Under the pieces are notes generated by a model that was given only the letters and a program-made list of their open reading frames with translations, was not told where the DNA came from and searched no databases. This document shows positions 9,528 through 22,117 of a stretch of DNA of 43,912 bases, piece by piece (the stretch's first letter is position 1; every line of letters begins with the position of its first letter). The stretch lies in the NCBI GenBank assembly GCA_013697905.1, contig JACCVZ010000006.1, positions 1 through 43,912 on the forward strand, in the 5' to 3' direction. Source of the stretch: Nocardioidaceae bacterium. Lineage in GTDB: Bacteria; Actinomycetota; Actinomycetes; Propionibacteriales; Nocardioidaceae. Position numbers and translations under genes: made by a program.

Positions 9528-9594
9528 CCGAAACACCCCCTGTTGCGCGGTTCGGCGGCCGTTGGTCGGCAGTTCGCGTGTCTAGCAGCCTCGG

Positions 9595-11781
9595 TCAGCG
9601 TGGCGTCCAGCGCAGCCAAACGGTGCCCAGCGGGGGAAGCTGCACGACCGCTGACGCCGGTCGGCCGTGCCAGCCCTTGGGGCTCGCCGCGACGGCGCCG
9701 AAGTTGCCCACGCCGGAGCCGTAGTAGGTGCTGGCGTCGGTGTTGAGCACCTCTTCCCAGCTACCCGCTTCGGGGAGGCCGACCCGGTAGTCGTGGTGGG
9801 GAACTGCTGCGAAGTTGGAGATGCAGGCGACGTGAGTGCCGTCTGAGCCAGTGCGCAGGAAGCTGAACACGTTGTTCGTGTTGTCGTTGGCGTCGATCCA
9901 CGCGAAGCCAGATGGGTCCTGGTCGAGTGACCACAGCGCCAAGTTGTCGAGGTAGCGGCGGTTGAGATCCGCGACGAGGTCGTGCACACCGAGATGCTCG
10001 ACGTGGTCGAGCAGCCACCAGTCGAGCTCACGCCCCTCCGCCCACTCCGACTCCTGCGCGAACTCGGAACCCATGAAGATGAGCTGCTTGCCCGGGTGTG
10101 CCCACATGAACCCCAGGTATGCCCGCAGGTTCGCGAGCTGCTGCCAGCGGTCACCGGGCATCTTGCGCAGCAACGACCCCTTGCCATGGACGACCTCGTC
10201 ATGAGAGATCGGCAGTACGTAGTTCTCGGCGTACGCGTACATCATCGAGAACGTCATCCGGTGGTGGTGATATTGGCGGTGCACCGGGTCGTTCGCGATG
10301 TAGCCGAGTGAGTCGTGCATCCAGCCCATGTTCCACTTGAAACCGAAGCCGAGCCCACCGACGTGGGTCGGTCGGGTGACGCCGGGCCAAGACGTGGACT
10401 CCTCGGCGACGGTCACCGTCCCCGGCATCCGCTTGTAGCAGGTGGCGTTCATCTCCTGCAGGAAAGCCACTGCCTCCAGGTTCTCGCGACCGCCGTGGAC
10501 ATTGGGAGTCCACTCACCTGCCTCGCGGGCGTAGTCGAGATAGATCATCGATGCGACTCCGTCGACGCGGAGCCCGTCGACATGGAACTCTTCGAGCCAG
10601 TACACCGCGTTCGCCACCAAGAAGTTCCGTACCTCGGAGCGGCCGAAGTCGAAGATGTAGGAACCCCACTCGGCGTGCCAGCCTCGACGGGGATCGCCGT
10701 GCTCGTAGAGCGGAGTCCCGTCGAACCGGGCCAGCGCCCAGTCGTCAGTGGCGAAGTGGCCGGGCACCCAGTCGAGGATGACCCCGATACCAGCCGCGTG
10801 CAGGCGGTCGATCAGGTAACGGAAGTCGTCGGGGTTTCCGAAGCGCGCCGTCGGAGCGAAGAACGAGGTGACGTGGTAGCCCCACGAGCCGCCGAACGGG
10901 TGCTCCATGACAGGGAGCAGCTCCACGTGGGTGAAGCCGAGCTCGGATACGTACGCCACCAGCTGCTCGGCCAGCTCGCGGTAGTCAAGGCCACGTCGCC
11001 ACGAGCCGAGGTGCACTTCGTACGTGCTCATCGGGCGCTGGACCACGCGTTGCTGGGCGCGCCGTTCGAGCCAGTCTGCGTCGCCCCACTCGTACGCCGA
11101 CTCGAAGACGACCGACGCACGCATGGGTGGCACCTCGGTGTGCTGAGCCATCGGGTCGGCCTTCTGCCTCCTGCCGCCATCGGCGCCCAACACCTCGAAC
11201 TTGTAGCGACTGCCGCCGCCGACATCGGGGACGAACAGCTCCCAGATGCCCGACGACCCGAGCTGGCGCATCGGGTGACTGCGACCGTCCCAGTAGTTGA
11301 AGTCGCCCGTCACCCGGACACCGCGGGCGTTGGGCGCCCACACCGCGAACGACGTCCCGGTGACCCGGCCCCCGCCGGTGTCATACCTGCGGACGTGCGC
11401 GCCGAGCACGCTCCACAGCTGCTCGTGGCGGCCCTCGTTGATCAAGTGCTGGTCGATCTCCCCGACAGTCGGGAGGTAGCGGTACGGGTCGTCGAACAGA
11501 GCCGGCGGAGCGCCGGCGTATTGCACCTGCAGCCGGTAGTCGGTGACCTCGCTCTGCGGCAGCACGGCAGCCCACACGCCGGCGTGCTCGTGCTCCAGGG
11601 CGATCGTCACGGAGCCGACGCACACCTGCACCGAGTCGGCAAGCGGGCGCAGGGCGCGCACCGTGACACCTCCGTCGTGGGGGTGTGGCCCGAGCACCGC
11701 GTGCGGACTGCTGTGTGTTCCACCGACCAGGGCATCGAGTTCTGGCGTTGACACAGGGAACCGCTCGGGATTTCGAGCCAT
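9595..11781 (-). CDS. glgB: 1,4-alpha-glucan branching enzyme
   Basis: [97 protein letters not shown]. Confidence 0.97.
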   Translation of the reverse strand: MARNPERFPVSTPELDALVGGTHSSPHAVLGPHPHDGGVTVRALRPLADSVQVCVGSVTIALEHEHAGVWAAVLPQSEVTDYRLQVQYAGAPPALFDDPYRYLPTVGEIDQHLINEGRHEQLWSVLGAHVRRYDTGGGRVTGTSFAVWAPNARGVRVTGDFNYWDGRSHPMRQLGSSGIWELFVPDVGGGSRYKFEVLGADGGRRQKADPMAQHTEVPPMRASVVFESAYEWGDADWLERRAQQRVVQRPMSTYEVHLGSWRRGLDYRELAEQLVAYVSELGFTHVELLPVMEHPFGGSWGYHVTSFFAPTARFGNPDDFRYLIDRLHAAGIGVILDWVPGHFATDDWALARFDGTPLYEHGDPRRGWHAEWGSYIFDFGRSEVRNFLVANAVYWLEEFHVDGLRVDGVASMIYLDYAREAGEWTPNVHGGRENLEAVAFLQEMNATCYKRMPGTVTVAEESTSWPGVTRPTHVGGLGFGFKWNMGWMHDSLGYIANDPVHRQYHHHRMTFSMMYAYAENYVLPISHDEVVHGKGSLLRKMPGDRWQQLANLRAYLGFMWAHPGKQLIFMGSEFAQESEWAEGRELDWWLLDHVEHLGVHDLVADLNRRYLDNLALWSLDQDPSGFAWIDANDNTNNVFSFLRTGSDGTHVACISNFAAVPHHDYRVGLPEAGSWEEVLNTDASTYYGSGVGNFGAVAASPKGWHGRPASAVVQLPPLGTVWLRWTPR

Positions 11782-11782
11782 G

Positions 11783-13183
11783 TCAGACCTCGGTGGTCGC
11801 GATGCGTTCGATGGCCCTGAGCGGGATCGCAAGCCAGGCAGGGCGGTTGCGAGTCTCGTAGACCGCCTCGTAGACCGCCTTGTCTGCTTCGTACGCTGCC
11901 AGCAGCTCCTGCTGGCCGGGGATGCTGGCCGACTGGCCGAGGTAACCGACGAGGAAGGCCGCGCTGTTGCGAGCAGTCCATTCGTCTGCGCGGTAGTGCA
12001 GCTGCTCGGTCATACCGAACTGATGCAGGGTCGCTCCGGAGGCGTAGCTGAAGGATCGCAGCATGCCGGCGACGTCGCGCAGCACGCAGTCCCTCGCCTG
12101 TCGCTCCGGCAGCGGTTTGGCCGGCTCACCCTCGAAGTCGATGATCTTCCAGCCGTTGACGGTGCGGAGCGTCTGGCCGAGGTGGAAGTCGCCATGGATG
12201 CGCTGCACCTGCACTGGTACGACGAGCCGGGCTAGCCGGTCGTAGCGGTCTAGCAGCCCCCGTGCATGAGCTTCGAGCTCGGGCACAGTCTTGACCGCGC
12301 TGCTGAGCCGCTCGCCCATCGCGGCGGCGAGGGCGCCGAGCTGATCGCTCGTCAGCGTGTCGGTGCCGAAGATCTCGGCGAGGTGCCGGTGCACGATTGC
12401 TGTCGCCTCGCCGAGGCGCTCGGCTTCGCCGGCGAAGTCGCCACCGACCTCGTCGGGGTACAGATCCGCCTCGATGAGAAGGTCCCGCACACTCGCCGTC
12501 GCCAGGTCCCACCCGTCGGTCGCAGTGCGCAGAAAGACTTGCAGCATCCCCAAGTCGCCCTCGACCGGGGCCCCAGTGGAGTCGGCCCATGCACCGTGCA
12601 GCCACCCGAGCAGAGGCGCGACGTGCTCGTCGGCCCGCCTCGTCAACGCCACCTGGATCTCAATGTCGGGGTTGTGTCCGGACGTGACACGCCGGAAAAG
12701 CTTCAAGATCGCCTCGTTGCCGAATGCGATCGAGGTGTTCGACTGTTCCGCGGTCATCACCGTCCCAACGGCGTCCTCTCCCGGCAGCTCGGCTTCCTCG
12801 ACTACACGAAACGAGACGTCGCCGCTCTCCTTACGCTTGTGGAAGCCACGCAGAAACATGCCAGAGGCTTCCTTCAGGTAAACCGCGTCATAGGCCGCGA
12901 CCGTCCCCAGCTCGTCGTCCTCGACAGTGCCCACCAGAGCGTGGGCGTACGCCGGGTCCTCAGCGGGGAGGTAGGCGACGGGGAACTGGTAAGAGTCGGA
13001 GCGGCCGTCGTCGTACTCGACGCTGACGATCTCGATCCGCACACGTGCCCCAGTCCCGGCCTCGCTCTCGGTCAGCCAGGGCATCGTGTACACGTGGGTG
13101 ACGGAGAACCCCCGGCCCTTGCCGGTAAACCAGCGCCGGCCAGAGAAGTAGGCGGCCAGTTTCTCTGCGTAACCGGACGTCAC
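11783..13183 (-). CDS. mak: Maltokinase
   Basis: [73 protein letters not shown]; adjacent to treS and glgE. Confidence 0.95.
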   Translation of the reverse strand: MTSGYAEKLAAYFSGRRWFTGKGRGFSVTHVYTMPWLTESEAGTGARVRIEIVSVEYDDGRSDSYQFPVAYLPAEDPAYAHALVGTVEDDELGTVAAYDAVYLKEASGMFLRGFHKRKESGDVSFRVVEEAELPGEDAVGTVMTAEQSNTSIAFGNEAILKLFRRVTSGHNPDIEIQVALTRRADEHVAPLLGWLHGAWADSTGAPVEGDLGMLQVFLRTATDGWDLATASVRDLLIEADLYPDEVGGDFAGEAERLGEATAIVHRHLAEIFGTDTLTSDQLGALAAAMGERLSSAVKTVPELEAHARGLLDRYDRLARLVVPVQVQRIHGDFHLGQTLRTVNGWKIIDFEGEPAKPLPERQARDCVLRDVAGMLRSFSYASGATLHQFGMTEQLHYRADEWTARNSAAFLVGYLGQSASIPGQQELLAAYEADKAVYEAVYETRNRPAWLAIPLRAIERIATTEV

Positions 13184-14844
13184 TGGGCGGAGGCCTCCTC
13201 GGTCCGCGATATCAGGAACCAGTAGAAACCGTGTCCTGACAAGGTCAACAGGTAGGGCAGTTCCCCGATGCGGGGGAACTTAACGTGGCCCAGCATCTCG
13301 ATAGGCTCGCTGCCCTCCCATCGTCGGAGGTCGAGCTCGACCGGCTGCGGGAAGCGGCCGAGGTTGTTGACGCACAGGACCGTGTCGTCGCCGAAGTCGC
13401 GGCTGAACGAGAAGACGCTCGGGTTGCTGCCGCCCAGGTCGGTGAACGTGCCGAGGCCGAACGCCGGGTGCTGCTTGCGTGCGTGCACCATCCGTCGGGT
13501 CCAGTGCAGCAGCGACGACGTGTTCTCCAGCTGGGCTTCGACGTTGACGGACTGGTAGCCGAACACGGGGTCCTGCACGGTGGGCAGGTGGAGCTTGCCG
13601 GGCGTCGCCGTGGAGAACCCAGCGTTGCGGTCCGGCGTCCACTGCATCGGCGTACGAACGCCGTCACGGTCTCCGAGCCAGATGTTGTCGCCCATGCCTA
13701 TCTCGTCACCGTAGTAGAGGACGGGGGAGCCTGGCAGCGACAGCAGCAGTGCGGTGAAGAGCTCCATGGTGTTGACGTCGTTCTCGAGCAGCGGTGCCAG
13801 CCGGCGCCGGATACCGATGTTGGCCTTCATCCGCGGGTCTTTGGCGTACTCCGCCCACATGTAGTCGCGGTCCTCGTCCGTGACCATCTCCAGCGTGAGC
13901 TCGTCGTGGTTGCGGAGGAAGATGCCCCACTGACAGTGATCCGGGATCGCTGGCGTCTGTTCGAGGATCTCAGAGATCGGGTAGCGCGACTCGCGACGGA
14001 CGGCCATGAAGATGCGCGGCATGACCGGGAAGTGGAAGCACATGTGGCACTCGTCCCCGCCTTGGTCGAAGGTGCCGAAGTAGTCGACGACTTCGGACGG
14101 CCACTGGTTCGCCTCGGCCAGCAGCACCCGGTCGGGGTATTCGTCGTCGATGGTCCTGCGGACCATCCGCAGGAACTCGTGCGTCTCAGGAAGGTTCTCG
14201 CAGTTGGTTCCGCGGCGTTCGTACAGGTAGGGGACGGCGTCCAGCCGGAACCCGTCGATGCCCATCTCGAGCCAGAAACGCAACGCGTTCAGCATCGCCT
14301 CGTGAACTTCGGGGTTGTCGAAGTTCAGGTCCGGCTGGTGGCTGTAGAAACGGTGCCAGTAGTACTGCTGGCGCACCGGGTCCCATGTCCAGTTCGACGG
14401 TTCGGTGTCGACGAAGATGATCCGCGCGTCCTCGTACAGCTCGTCGGTGTCTGACCACACGTAGAAGTCGCCGTACGGCCCGTCGCGGTTGCTCCGGGAC
14501 TCCTGGAACCACCGGTGCTGGTCGCTCGTGTGGTTCATCACGAAGTCGACGACCACCCGGATGCCGCGGGCGTGCGCTTCGTCGAGCAACCGCTTGAAGT
14601 CCTCGAGCTTGCCGACCTCGGGGAGGACGCCCTCATAGTCGGCGACGTCGTACCCTCCGTCGCGGAGCGGCGACGAGTAGAAGGGCGGGATCCACAGGCA
14701 GTCGACGCCGAGCCACTCGAGGTAGTCGAGCTTCTCACGCAGACCGTTGAAGTCGCCGACGCCGTCGCCGTCAGAGTCCTTGAACGAGCGCACCAGGACT
14801 TCGTAGAAGACCGCACGCTTGAACCACATCGGATCGCCGGGCAC
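13180..14844 (-). CDS. treS: Trehalose synthase (maltose alpha-D-glucosyltransferase)
   Basis: [65 protein letters not shown]; stop overlaps the mak GTG start by 4 bp. Confidence 0.96.
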   Translation of the reverse strand: MPGDPMWFKRAVFYEVLVRSFKDSDGDGVGDFNGLREKLDYLEWLGVDCLWIPPFYSSPLRDGGYDVADYEGVLPEVGKLEDFKRLLDEAHARGIRVVVDFVMNHTSDQHRWFQESRSNRDGPYGDFYVWSDTDELYEDARIIFVDTEPSNWTWDPVRQQYYWHRFYSHQPDLNFDNPEVHEAMLNALRFWLEMGIDGFRLDAVPYLYERRGTNCENLPETHEFLRMVRRTIDDEYPDRVLLAEANQWPSEVVDYFGTFDQGGDECHMCFHFPVMPRIFMAVRRESRYPISEILEQTPAIPDHCQWGIFLRNHDELTLEMVTDEDRDYMWAEYAKDPRMKANIGIRRRLAPLLENDVNTMELFTALLLSLPGSPVLYYGDEIGMGDNIWLGDRDGVRTPMQWTPDRNAGFSTATPGKLHLPTVQDPVFGYQSVNVEAQLENTSSLLHWTRRMVHARKQHPAFGLGTFTDLGGSNPSVFSFSRDFGDDTVLCVNNLGRFPQPVELDLRRWEGSEPIEMLGHVKFPRIGELPYLLTLSGHGFYWFLISRTEEASAQ

Positions 14845-14847
14845 AGC

Positions 14848-16833
<1,986 letters not shown>

Positions 16834-17068
16834 GGCTCTCGAACCTAGCGAACCAAGGCCCGCCACCGCACATCCGCCTGCCCGCTGAGACCGCTGAGAC
16901 CGCTGCGCGAAGATCCGAGCCGCGGGTCGCACTGCACGCGAACCAGTCCTCGTACCACTTACGCCACAGCCCGTCGCGATGCGCGCACAAGCGCCTGCCG
17001 GACGGCCCGGTGGTGTGGGCGCAGCGGGAACGGGTATGCCAGTGGCGAGGATGTGGAGAGGAGCCCCC

Positions 17069-17218
17069 ATGGCGATCCTGCGCACGGTGGTCAAGCTCGG
17101 ACTGGCGAAGAAGCTCATCGACGAGCTCCGTAAACCGCAGAACCAGCGGCGGATCAAGGCGCTGGTGGCGTCCGCAAAGGCCAAACGTTCCGCATCGCGA
17201 CGCCGCCCCGGACCTTGA
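17069..17218 (+). CDS. Candidate 49-aa basic small protein upstream of glgP
   Basis: MAILRTVVKLGLAKKLIDELRKPQNQRRIKALVASAKAKRSASRRRPGP; good SD (GGAGAGGAG, 5 nt before the ATG). Confidence 0.5.
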   Translation: MAILRTVVKLGLAKKLIDELRKPQNQRRIKALVASAKAKRSASRRRPGP

Positions 17219-17339
17219 CCCGGCTCGTTGACCCGGCACGGACCGGCTGCCTCCTGCCGCGACCCTCGTGACTCGATCGACACGTCCGATGTGTGGCGTT
17301 TGTTGGGCAGTGGGAGGGCGCCGGCTATAGCGTGGCTCG

Positions 17340-19931
17340 GTGCGCGCTATCAGACGGTTCACCGTCCGCCCTGTGCTCCCCGGGCCGCTTCGGCGGCTCG
17401 AGGAGCTGGCCACCAACCTGAGGTGGTCGTGGCACCACCCGTCCCAGGACCTCTTCGAGACGATCGACCGGGCCGCCTGGGCGTCGAGCGCCCACGATCC
17501 GGTCAGGATGCTCGGCTTGGTCCCGCCGGAGCGGCTCAAGCAGCTCGCTGCCGACACATCGTTCGTGAGCAGGCTCGAGACCGCCAGCGCCGATCTGGCC
17601 GAATACATGACCGGCGACCGCTGGTACCAGTCACTCGGAGCCTCCGCGCCGCGGCAGATCGCCTACTTCTCGCCGGAGTTCGGGATCACCGCAGTTCTGC
17701 CGCAGTACTCCGGTGGCCTCGGCATCCTCGCGGGAGACCACCTCAAGTCTGCGAGCGACCTCGGCGTGCCCATCGTGGGTGTCGGCCTGCTGTACCGCCA
17801 TGGCTACTTCCGGCAGTCGCTGTCGCGAGAGGGATGGCAGCAGGAGCGATATCCGATCATCGACCCCGACGAGCTGCCGCTGACGCTGCTGCGCGAGCAC
17901 GAGGGCGCACCGGCCCGGGTCTCCGTCCAGGTCCCTGGCGACCAGGAGCTGCTGGCGCACATCTGGGTGGCCCAGGTCGGCAGGGTTCCCCTGCTGCTCC
18001 TCGACTCCGACATCGAAGATAATCTTGACACCTTGCGTGACGTGACCGACCGGCTGTACGGCGGCGGCGGTGACCACCGCCTTCTGCAGGAGGTGCTGCT
18101 CGGCGTCGGCGGCATACGTGCGATCCGCACGTTCTCCCGGATCACCGGTGCAGCGGCGCCCGAGGTGTTCCACACCAACGAGGGGCACGCGGGCTTCCTG
18201 GGTATCGAGCGCATCCGCGAGTTCATCGAGTCCGACGGCCTGGACTTCGACGCGGCGGTCGAGAAGACACGTGCGGGCACGGTCTTCACGACGCACACAC
18301 CCGTGCCCGCCGGGATCGACCGATTCCCCCGCAGCCTGATCGAGATGCAGTTCGGCGGTGCCAACGCGAGCCCCGGTGTCCCCGTCGGCTCGATCCTGGC
18401 GCTGGGCGCCGAGGACTACGACGGTGGGGATCCCAGCATGTTCAACATGGCCGTGATGGGGTTCCGGCTCGCCGGCCGCGCCAACGGCGTGAGCCGGCTG
18501 CACGGCCATGTGTCGCGCGGGATGTTCATCGGTTTGTGGCCGGGCTTCGACGAGGCCGACATCCCGATTACCTCGATCACCAACGGCGTCCATGCACCCA
18601 CCTGGGTGGCCCGCGAGGTCTGCGAGGTCGCCGAGCGGGAAGGGATCTTGTCCGCCGTCGGAGGCTCGGACGACTGGAGCGCCATCGACCTGGTCTCCGG
18701 CGCAACCATGTGGGAGACCAAGCGACGACTGCGTCAAAAGCTCGTCAAGGACGTGCGGGCACGTGTTCGCCGCTCCTGGCTCAGGCGGGGGGCGTCGAAG
18801 GCCGAACTGGGCTGGGTCGACAACGTGCTCGACCCCGACGTGCTGACGATCGGCTTCGCGCGCCGGGTGCCGACGTACAAGCGCCTGACGTTGATGCTGC
18901 GTGACCCGGAACGGCTCAGGTCGCTGCTGCTGCATCCCGACCGCCCGATTCAGCTCGTGATCGCCGGCAAGTCGCACCCCGCCGACGACACCGGGAAGAA
19001 GCTGATCCAAGAGATCGTGCGGTTCTCCGACGACCCGGTCGTGCGGCGGCGGATCGTCTTCCTGCCGAACTACGACATTGCCATGGCGCAGCAGCTCTAC
19101 CCGGGCTGCGATGTGTGGCTCAACAATCCGCTACGTCCCTACGAGGCGTGTGGGACGTCGGGGATGAAGGCGGCGCTCAACGGCGGCCTCAACTTGTCGA
19201 TCCTCGACGGTTGGTGGGACGAGTGGTACGACGGCGACAACGGTTGGGCGATCCCGTCCGCCGACGGCGTCGACGATGTTGACCGCCGCGACGACCTCGA
19301 GGCAACAGCGCTCTACGACCTGATCGAGAACGAGGTCGCTCCGCGGTTCTATGACGTCGACGAGGAACGTCTTCCGCTGCGCTGGATCGAGATGGTCCGC
19401 CATACGCTCAAGTCGCTCGGTCCCAAAGTGCTGGCGTCTCGGATGGTCCGCGACTACGTTCACGAGCTCTACACACCCGCGGCCGACAGCGCCCGACGGA
19501 TCGAGGACGACGCTGAGGCGGCCCGTCAGCTCGCGGGGTGGAAGAAGCAGATGCGGGCGGCGTGGCCGCATGTCCGAATCGACCATGTGGAGTCGTTCGG
19601 AATGTCCGACGCCCCGGCACTCGGTCAGACCCTGACGGTCAGGGTCTACGCTTCGCTGGGGCAGATCGCCCCCGCTGACGTCGACGTCCAGGTCGTGCAC
19701 GGACGGGTCGCCGGCGACGACCAGCTCCGCGACCCCCACACGGCGAGCCTGACGCATGCCGAGGCGTACGAGGCGGGCCGCCACCGCTTTGACGTCGAAG
19801 TGGCGCTCGACCACACCGGGCCGTTCGGCTACACGGTGCGGATCTTGCCCACGCACACCCTGCTGGTCACCCCCGCCGAAGTGGGTCTCATCGCCTGGCC
19901 GCCCGACGTGAACGAGGAAGTGCCAGCCTGA
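17340..19931 (+). CDS. glgP: Alpha-glucan (glycogen/maltodextrin) phosphorylase
   Basis: ELATNLRWSWHHPSQDLFETID, IAYFSPEFGITAVLPQYSGGLGILAGDHLKSASDLGVPIVGVGLLYRHGYFRQ, NNPLRPYEACGTSGMKAALNGGLNLSILDGWWDE. Confidence 0.96.
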   Translation: MRAIRRFTVRPVLPGPLRRLEELATNLRWSWHHPSQDLFETIDRAAWASSAHDPVRMLGLVPPERLKQLAADTSFVSRLETASADLAEYMTGDRWYQSLGASAPRQIAYFSPEFGITAVLPQYSGGLGILAGDHLKSASDLGVPIVGVGLLYRHGYFRQSLSREGWQQERYPIIDPDELPLTLLREHEGAPARVSVQVPGDQELLAHIWVAQVGRVPLLLLDSDIEDNLDTLRDVTDRLYGGGGDHRLLQEVLLGVGGIRAIRTFSRITGAAAPEVFHTNEGHAGFLGIERIREFIESDGLDFDAAVEKTRAGTVFTTHTPVPAGIDRFPRSLIEMQFGGANASPGVPVGSILALGAEDYDGGDPSMFNMAVMGFRLAGRANGVSRLHGHVSRGMFIGLWPGFDEADIPITSITNGVHAPTWVAREVCEVAEREGILSAVGGSDDWSAIDLVSGATMWETKRRLRQKLVKDVRARVRRSWLRRGASKAELGWVDNVLDPDVLTIGFARRVPTYKRLTLMLRDPERLRSLLLHPDRPIQLVIAGKSHPADDTGKKLIQEIVRFSDDPVVRRRIVFLPNYDIAMAQQLYPGCDVWLNNPLRPYEACGTSGMKAALNGGLNLSILDGWWDEWYDGDNGWAIPSADGVDDVDRRDDLEATALYDLIENEVAPRFYDVDEERLPLRWIEMVRHTLKSLGPKVLASRMVRDYVHELYTPAADSARRIEDDAEAARQLAGWKKQMRAAWPHVRIDHVESFGMSDAPALGQTLTVRVYASLGQIAPADVDVQVVHGRVAGDDQLRDPHTASLTHAEAYEAGRHRFDVEVALDHTGPFGYTVRILPTHTLLVTPAEVGLIAWPPDVNEEVPA

Positions 19932-20039
19932 GGCACGAACGTCGAGGGGCGGCTAGCCAAGAGCTGAGCACCTCCTCGCCTCGCCGGTGACCCGTTCACA
20001 GGAGATGATGGAGAACCTGGCCGAACGATCGGAGCATCC

Positions 20040-20354
20040 GTGCAGCCAATGCCTCTGGTAGGCGCCGAGATCCAACGCATCAACGATGCCTTTCATCGTG
20101 TCTCCTTGGAGCTCTCCGGGGTGTTGTCGGTCATCGGCGACCTCGACGTCGGCCCGGTCGGCACACCAGCTTGTGATCGTGCGGTCGCCGCCGGTATGAC
20201 AGACCTGCGCACGGCGCTGTCCGGGTTGCAGCAGGTCGCCTCCGAGTGCGTGACCGCGGTGTCGCGTCACGGCGACCTCTCCGGCACCGCGCAGGCAAGT
20301 GCCGGCTCGGGGGACCAGCCCATTGCCTTATCCGCGGGGGAAGAGGCGTTGTGA
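20040..20354 (+). CDS. Small helical T7SS/EspC-like (WXG100-superfamily-like) protein
   Basis: 104-aa Cys-poor helical protein: EIQRINDAFHRVSLELSGVLSVIGDLDVGP...LRTALSGLQQVASECVTAVSRHGDLSGTAQAS; first gene of a coupled trio. Confidence 0.6.
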   Translation: MQPMPLVGAEIQRINDAFHRVSLELSGVLSVIGDLDVGPVGTPACDRAVAAGMTDLRTALSGLQQVASECVTAVSRHGDLSGTAQASAGSGDQPIALSAGEEAL

Positions 20355-21250
20355 GACCGGATCTGGTGCTGGGTTTCGACCCCACCCCCAGCGACCCACA
20401 GCGGCTCGTCGTCTTGTCGGACGCGCTGCGCAAGATCGTCCAGGCCTTGGTACAGTCCCGGACCGAGCTGTCGCGGATGGGCCGTACCGGGTCCGTCTGG
20501 GATGGACCTGCCGGTGCCCCGATCGCCACCCTCCTTCGTCGCTATTCGTTGCAGCTGTCTGCGCTGGAGGAGTCGCTGGTCGATTGTCTGCAGGCCGTGG
20601 ACAACTGGCGCGAGGGCGCCGAGCAGCGGCAGGCTCAGATCGCCAACATCGTCGCCGCTGTCGCCGACGTGGCCGGAGACGCTGGCACCGAAGATCGCCG
20701 CACCCGCCTGATCGCGGCGGCACGAGAGCTTGGCGTCGATCACGACCGGGCGGCTGCCGATCTCGCCTTGGCGTTCGATGAGCTGTCGGGCGCGGTCGAA
20801 CAGATCATCCGCGCCGACGACGATCTTGCCGGTGAGTTACACCGTGCCCTCGTCGCCTTGACGGCCGCGATCGACGACTGGATCGCCGCGGAGGCACCGG
20901 AGCTGTTGCGTACGGCGATCGCTCTGGGGGAGGTCGCCGGACTGACGACCGTGATCTCCGAACTGGTCGGCATCGCGGCGCTGGGCCGTAACCCAGGCGA
21001 GGCCGTCGGCGTGAGCGACATCATCGCCCGAAGCCCTGGATCGCACCGGCTCATCAAAGCGCTGCGCCGCCAGTGGCTGGACGTTGCACCCGCAGCCCTC
21101 CCAGAGGCAACGTTCTCCCATCGCCAGTCGGGTGGGCTTGCGCGGAGGCTGTCCGATCGCCGGCCGGTCCATGTTGAGGTGGCGGGCACCGACTCCGCCG
21201 CGCCACCCGCTGCAGCATCGGGTGGGGGACTTCTGGGGAGCGGTGAGTGA
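20351..21250 (+). CDS. Putative T7SS-type helical protein with WDGPAG motif
   Basis: GTGA overlap with the upstream gene; GSVWDGPAGAPIATLLRRYSLQLSALEESLVDCLQAVDNWREGAEQRQAQIA resembles WxG-(S/G)PAA-type secretion domains. Confidence 0.62.
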   Translation: MRPDLVLGFDPTPSDPQRLVVLSDALRKIVQALVQSRTELSRMGRTGSVWDGPAGAPIATLLRRYSLQLSALEESLVDCLQAVDNWREGAEQRQAQIANIVAAVADVAGDAGTEDRRTRLIAAARELGVDHDRAAADLALAFDELSGAVEQIIRADDDLAGELHRALVALTAAIDDWIAAEAPELLRTAIALGEVAGLTTVISELVGIAALGRNPGEAVGVSDIIARSPGSHRLIKALRRQWLDVAPAALPEATFSHRQSGGLARRLSDRRPVHVEVAGTDSAAPPAAASGGGLLGSGE

Positions 21251-21885
21251 GGGTTGCTTTGCAGATAGGTCATCGAACACGTGCGGCTCCCGTCATCGTC
21301 TTGGACGTCCCACCGGACTTCCATCAGGTGCCACTCCAGACCGAGACCGAAACTCGGACCGCGTCGCAGCTGCAGCTCCTCGAGGTCATGGGCCTTTCAG
21401 ACCCGGCTCAGCGAGAGGCGTTGTCGCTTTACCTGGAGGCTCTCGCCGTGCGCCTGTCGGATGGCACCGTGGTCGGCACCGCCTTTTGTGCCGTCGAGCT
21501 GGACGGCCATCCGTCGACGGCGACGCTCACCGTGGCCCTGCACCCAACGGCGACCGCCGACCGTGGGCTTGCGGTGATGGGCGCGGCAGAGGCGATGCGC
21601 CGGGACGGTCGCTATGCCACCGTCGACATCCGTGAGCTGGGGGTGCATCCCGCGGTCACGGGCATGGCTGAGCGACCGTCGGTGCCCGGTGACGCGGCCA
21701 GTGGTGAGGTGGGTGCGACGCTTCGAGAGATGTCCGTTCTTGTGCCGGTCCCGGGGCACGAGCAGGCGGCGATGCTCACCATGTCGACGCCGTGCTTGGA
21801 GGACTGGGAGGTCTACGAGACGTTGCTGCTCGACATTGCTCGGTCGCTTCAGGTGCAGCAGACGCATCCGGACTTCATTCGCTGA
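21247..21885 (+). CDS. Hypothetical protein, third member of the coupled T7SS-like trio
   Basis: GTGA overlap with the upstream gene; soluble alpha/beta-looking sequence ending STPCLEDWEVYETLLLDIARSLQVQ. Confidence 0.65.
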   Translation: MRVALQIGHRTRAAPVIVLDVPPDFHQVPLQTETETRTASQLQLLEVMGLSDPAQREALSLYLEALAVRLSDGTVVGTAFCAVELDGHPSTATLTVALHPTATADRGLAVMGAAEAMRRDGRYATVDIRELGVHPAVTGMAERPSVPGDAASGEVGATLREMSVLVPVPGHEQAAMLTMSTPCLEDWEVYETLLLDIARSLQVQQTHPDFIR

Positions 21886-22117
21886 GTTCAGCCATCGCCG
21901 TACCGAGCATGAGCCGCCTTACTCGGAACTCGCTCGCGTGTCCGTTGCCAACAAGGGTCAGCAGCGGTAGCGACGCGCTGGCGACCGTGCCCACCAACCC
22001 AGACAACAGAACCACGCGTACGGGCGCGCTAGGCACGCTGGAACTCTCTCGCTCTCAACACTTTCTCAACCAGGACTAGGGGCCGGCGGCCTTCGGACTG
22101 ATCAGACACGCAGATGG

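Noticed and set aside
9524-9598. CTGACCGA...TCGGTCAG inverted repeat in the lipoprotein/glgB junction
   Set aside because: Only 8 bp with ~60-bp spacing and partly coding; not distinguishable from chance.
10315-11751. 478-aa plus-strand ORF antisense to glgB
   Set aside because: Shadow ORF; no motifs, overlaps a confident gene completely.
16834-17283. N-terminal extension of the GlgE ORF (811 aa version)
   Set aside because: Upstream residues are low-complexity; ATG at 16833 starts a typical GlgE N-terminus (MVERIPITDVGPVVERGHYPVKA).
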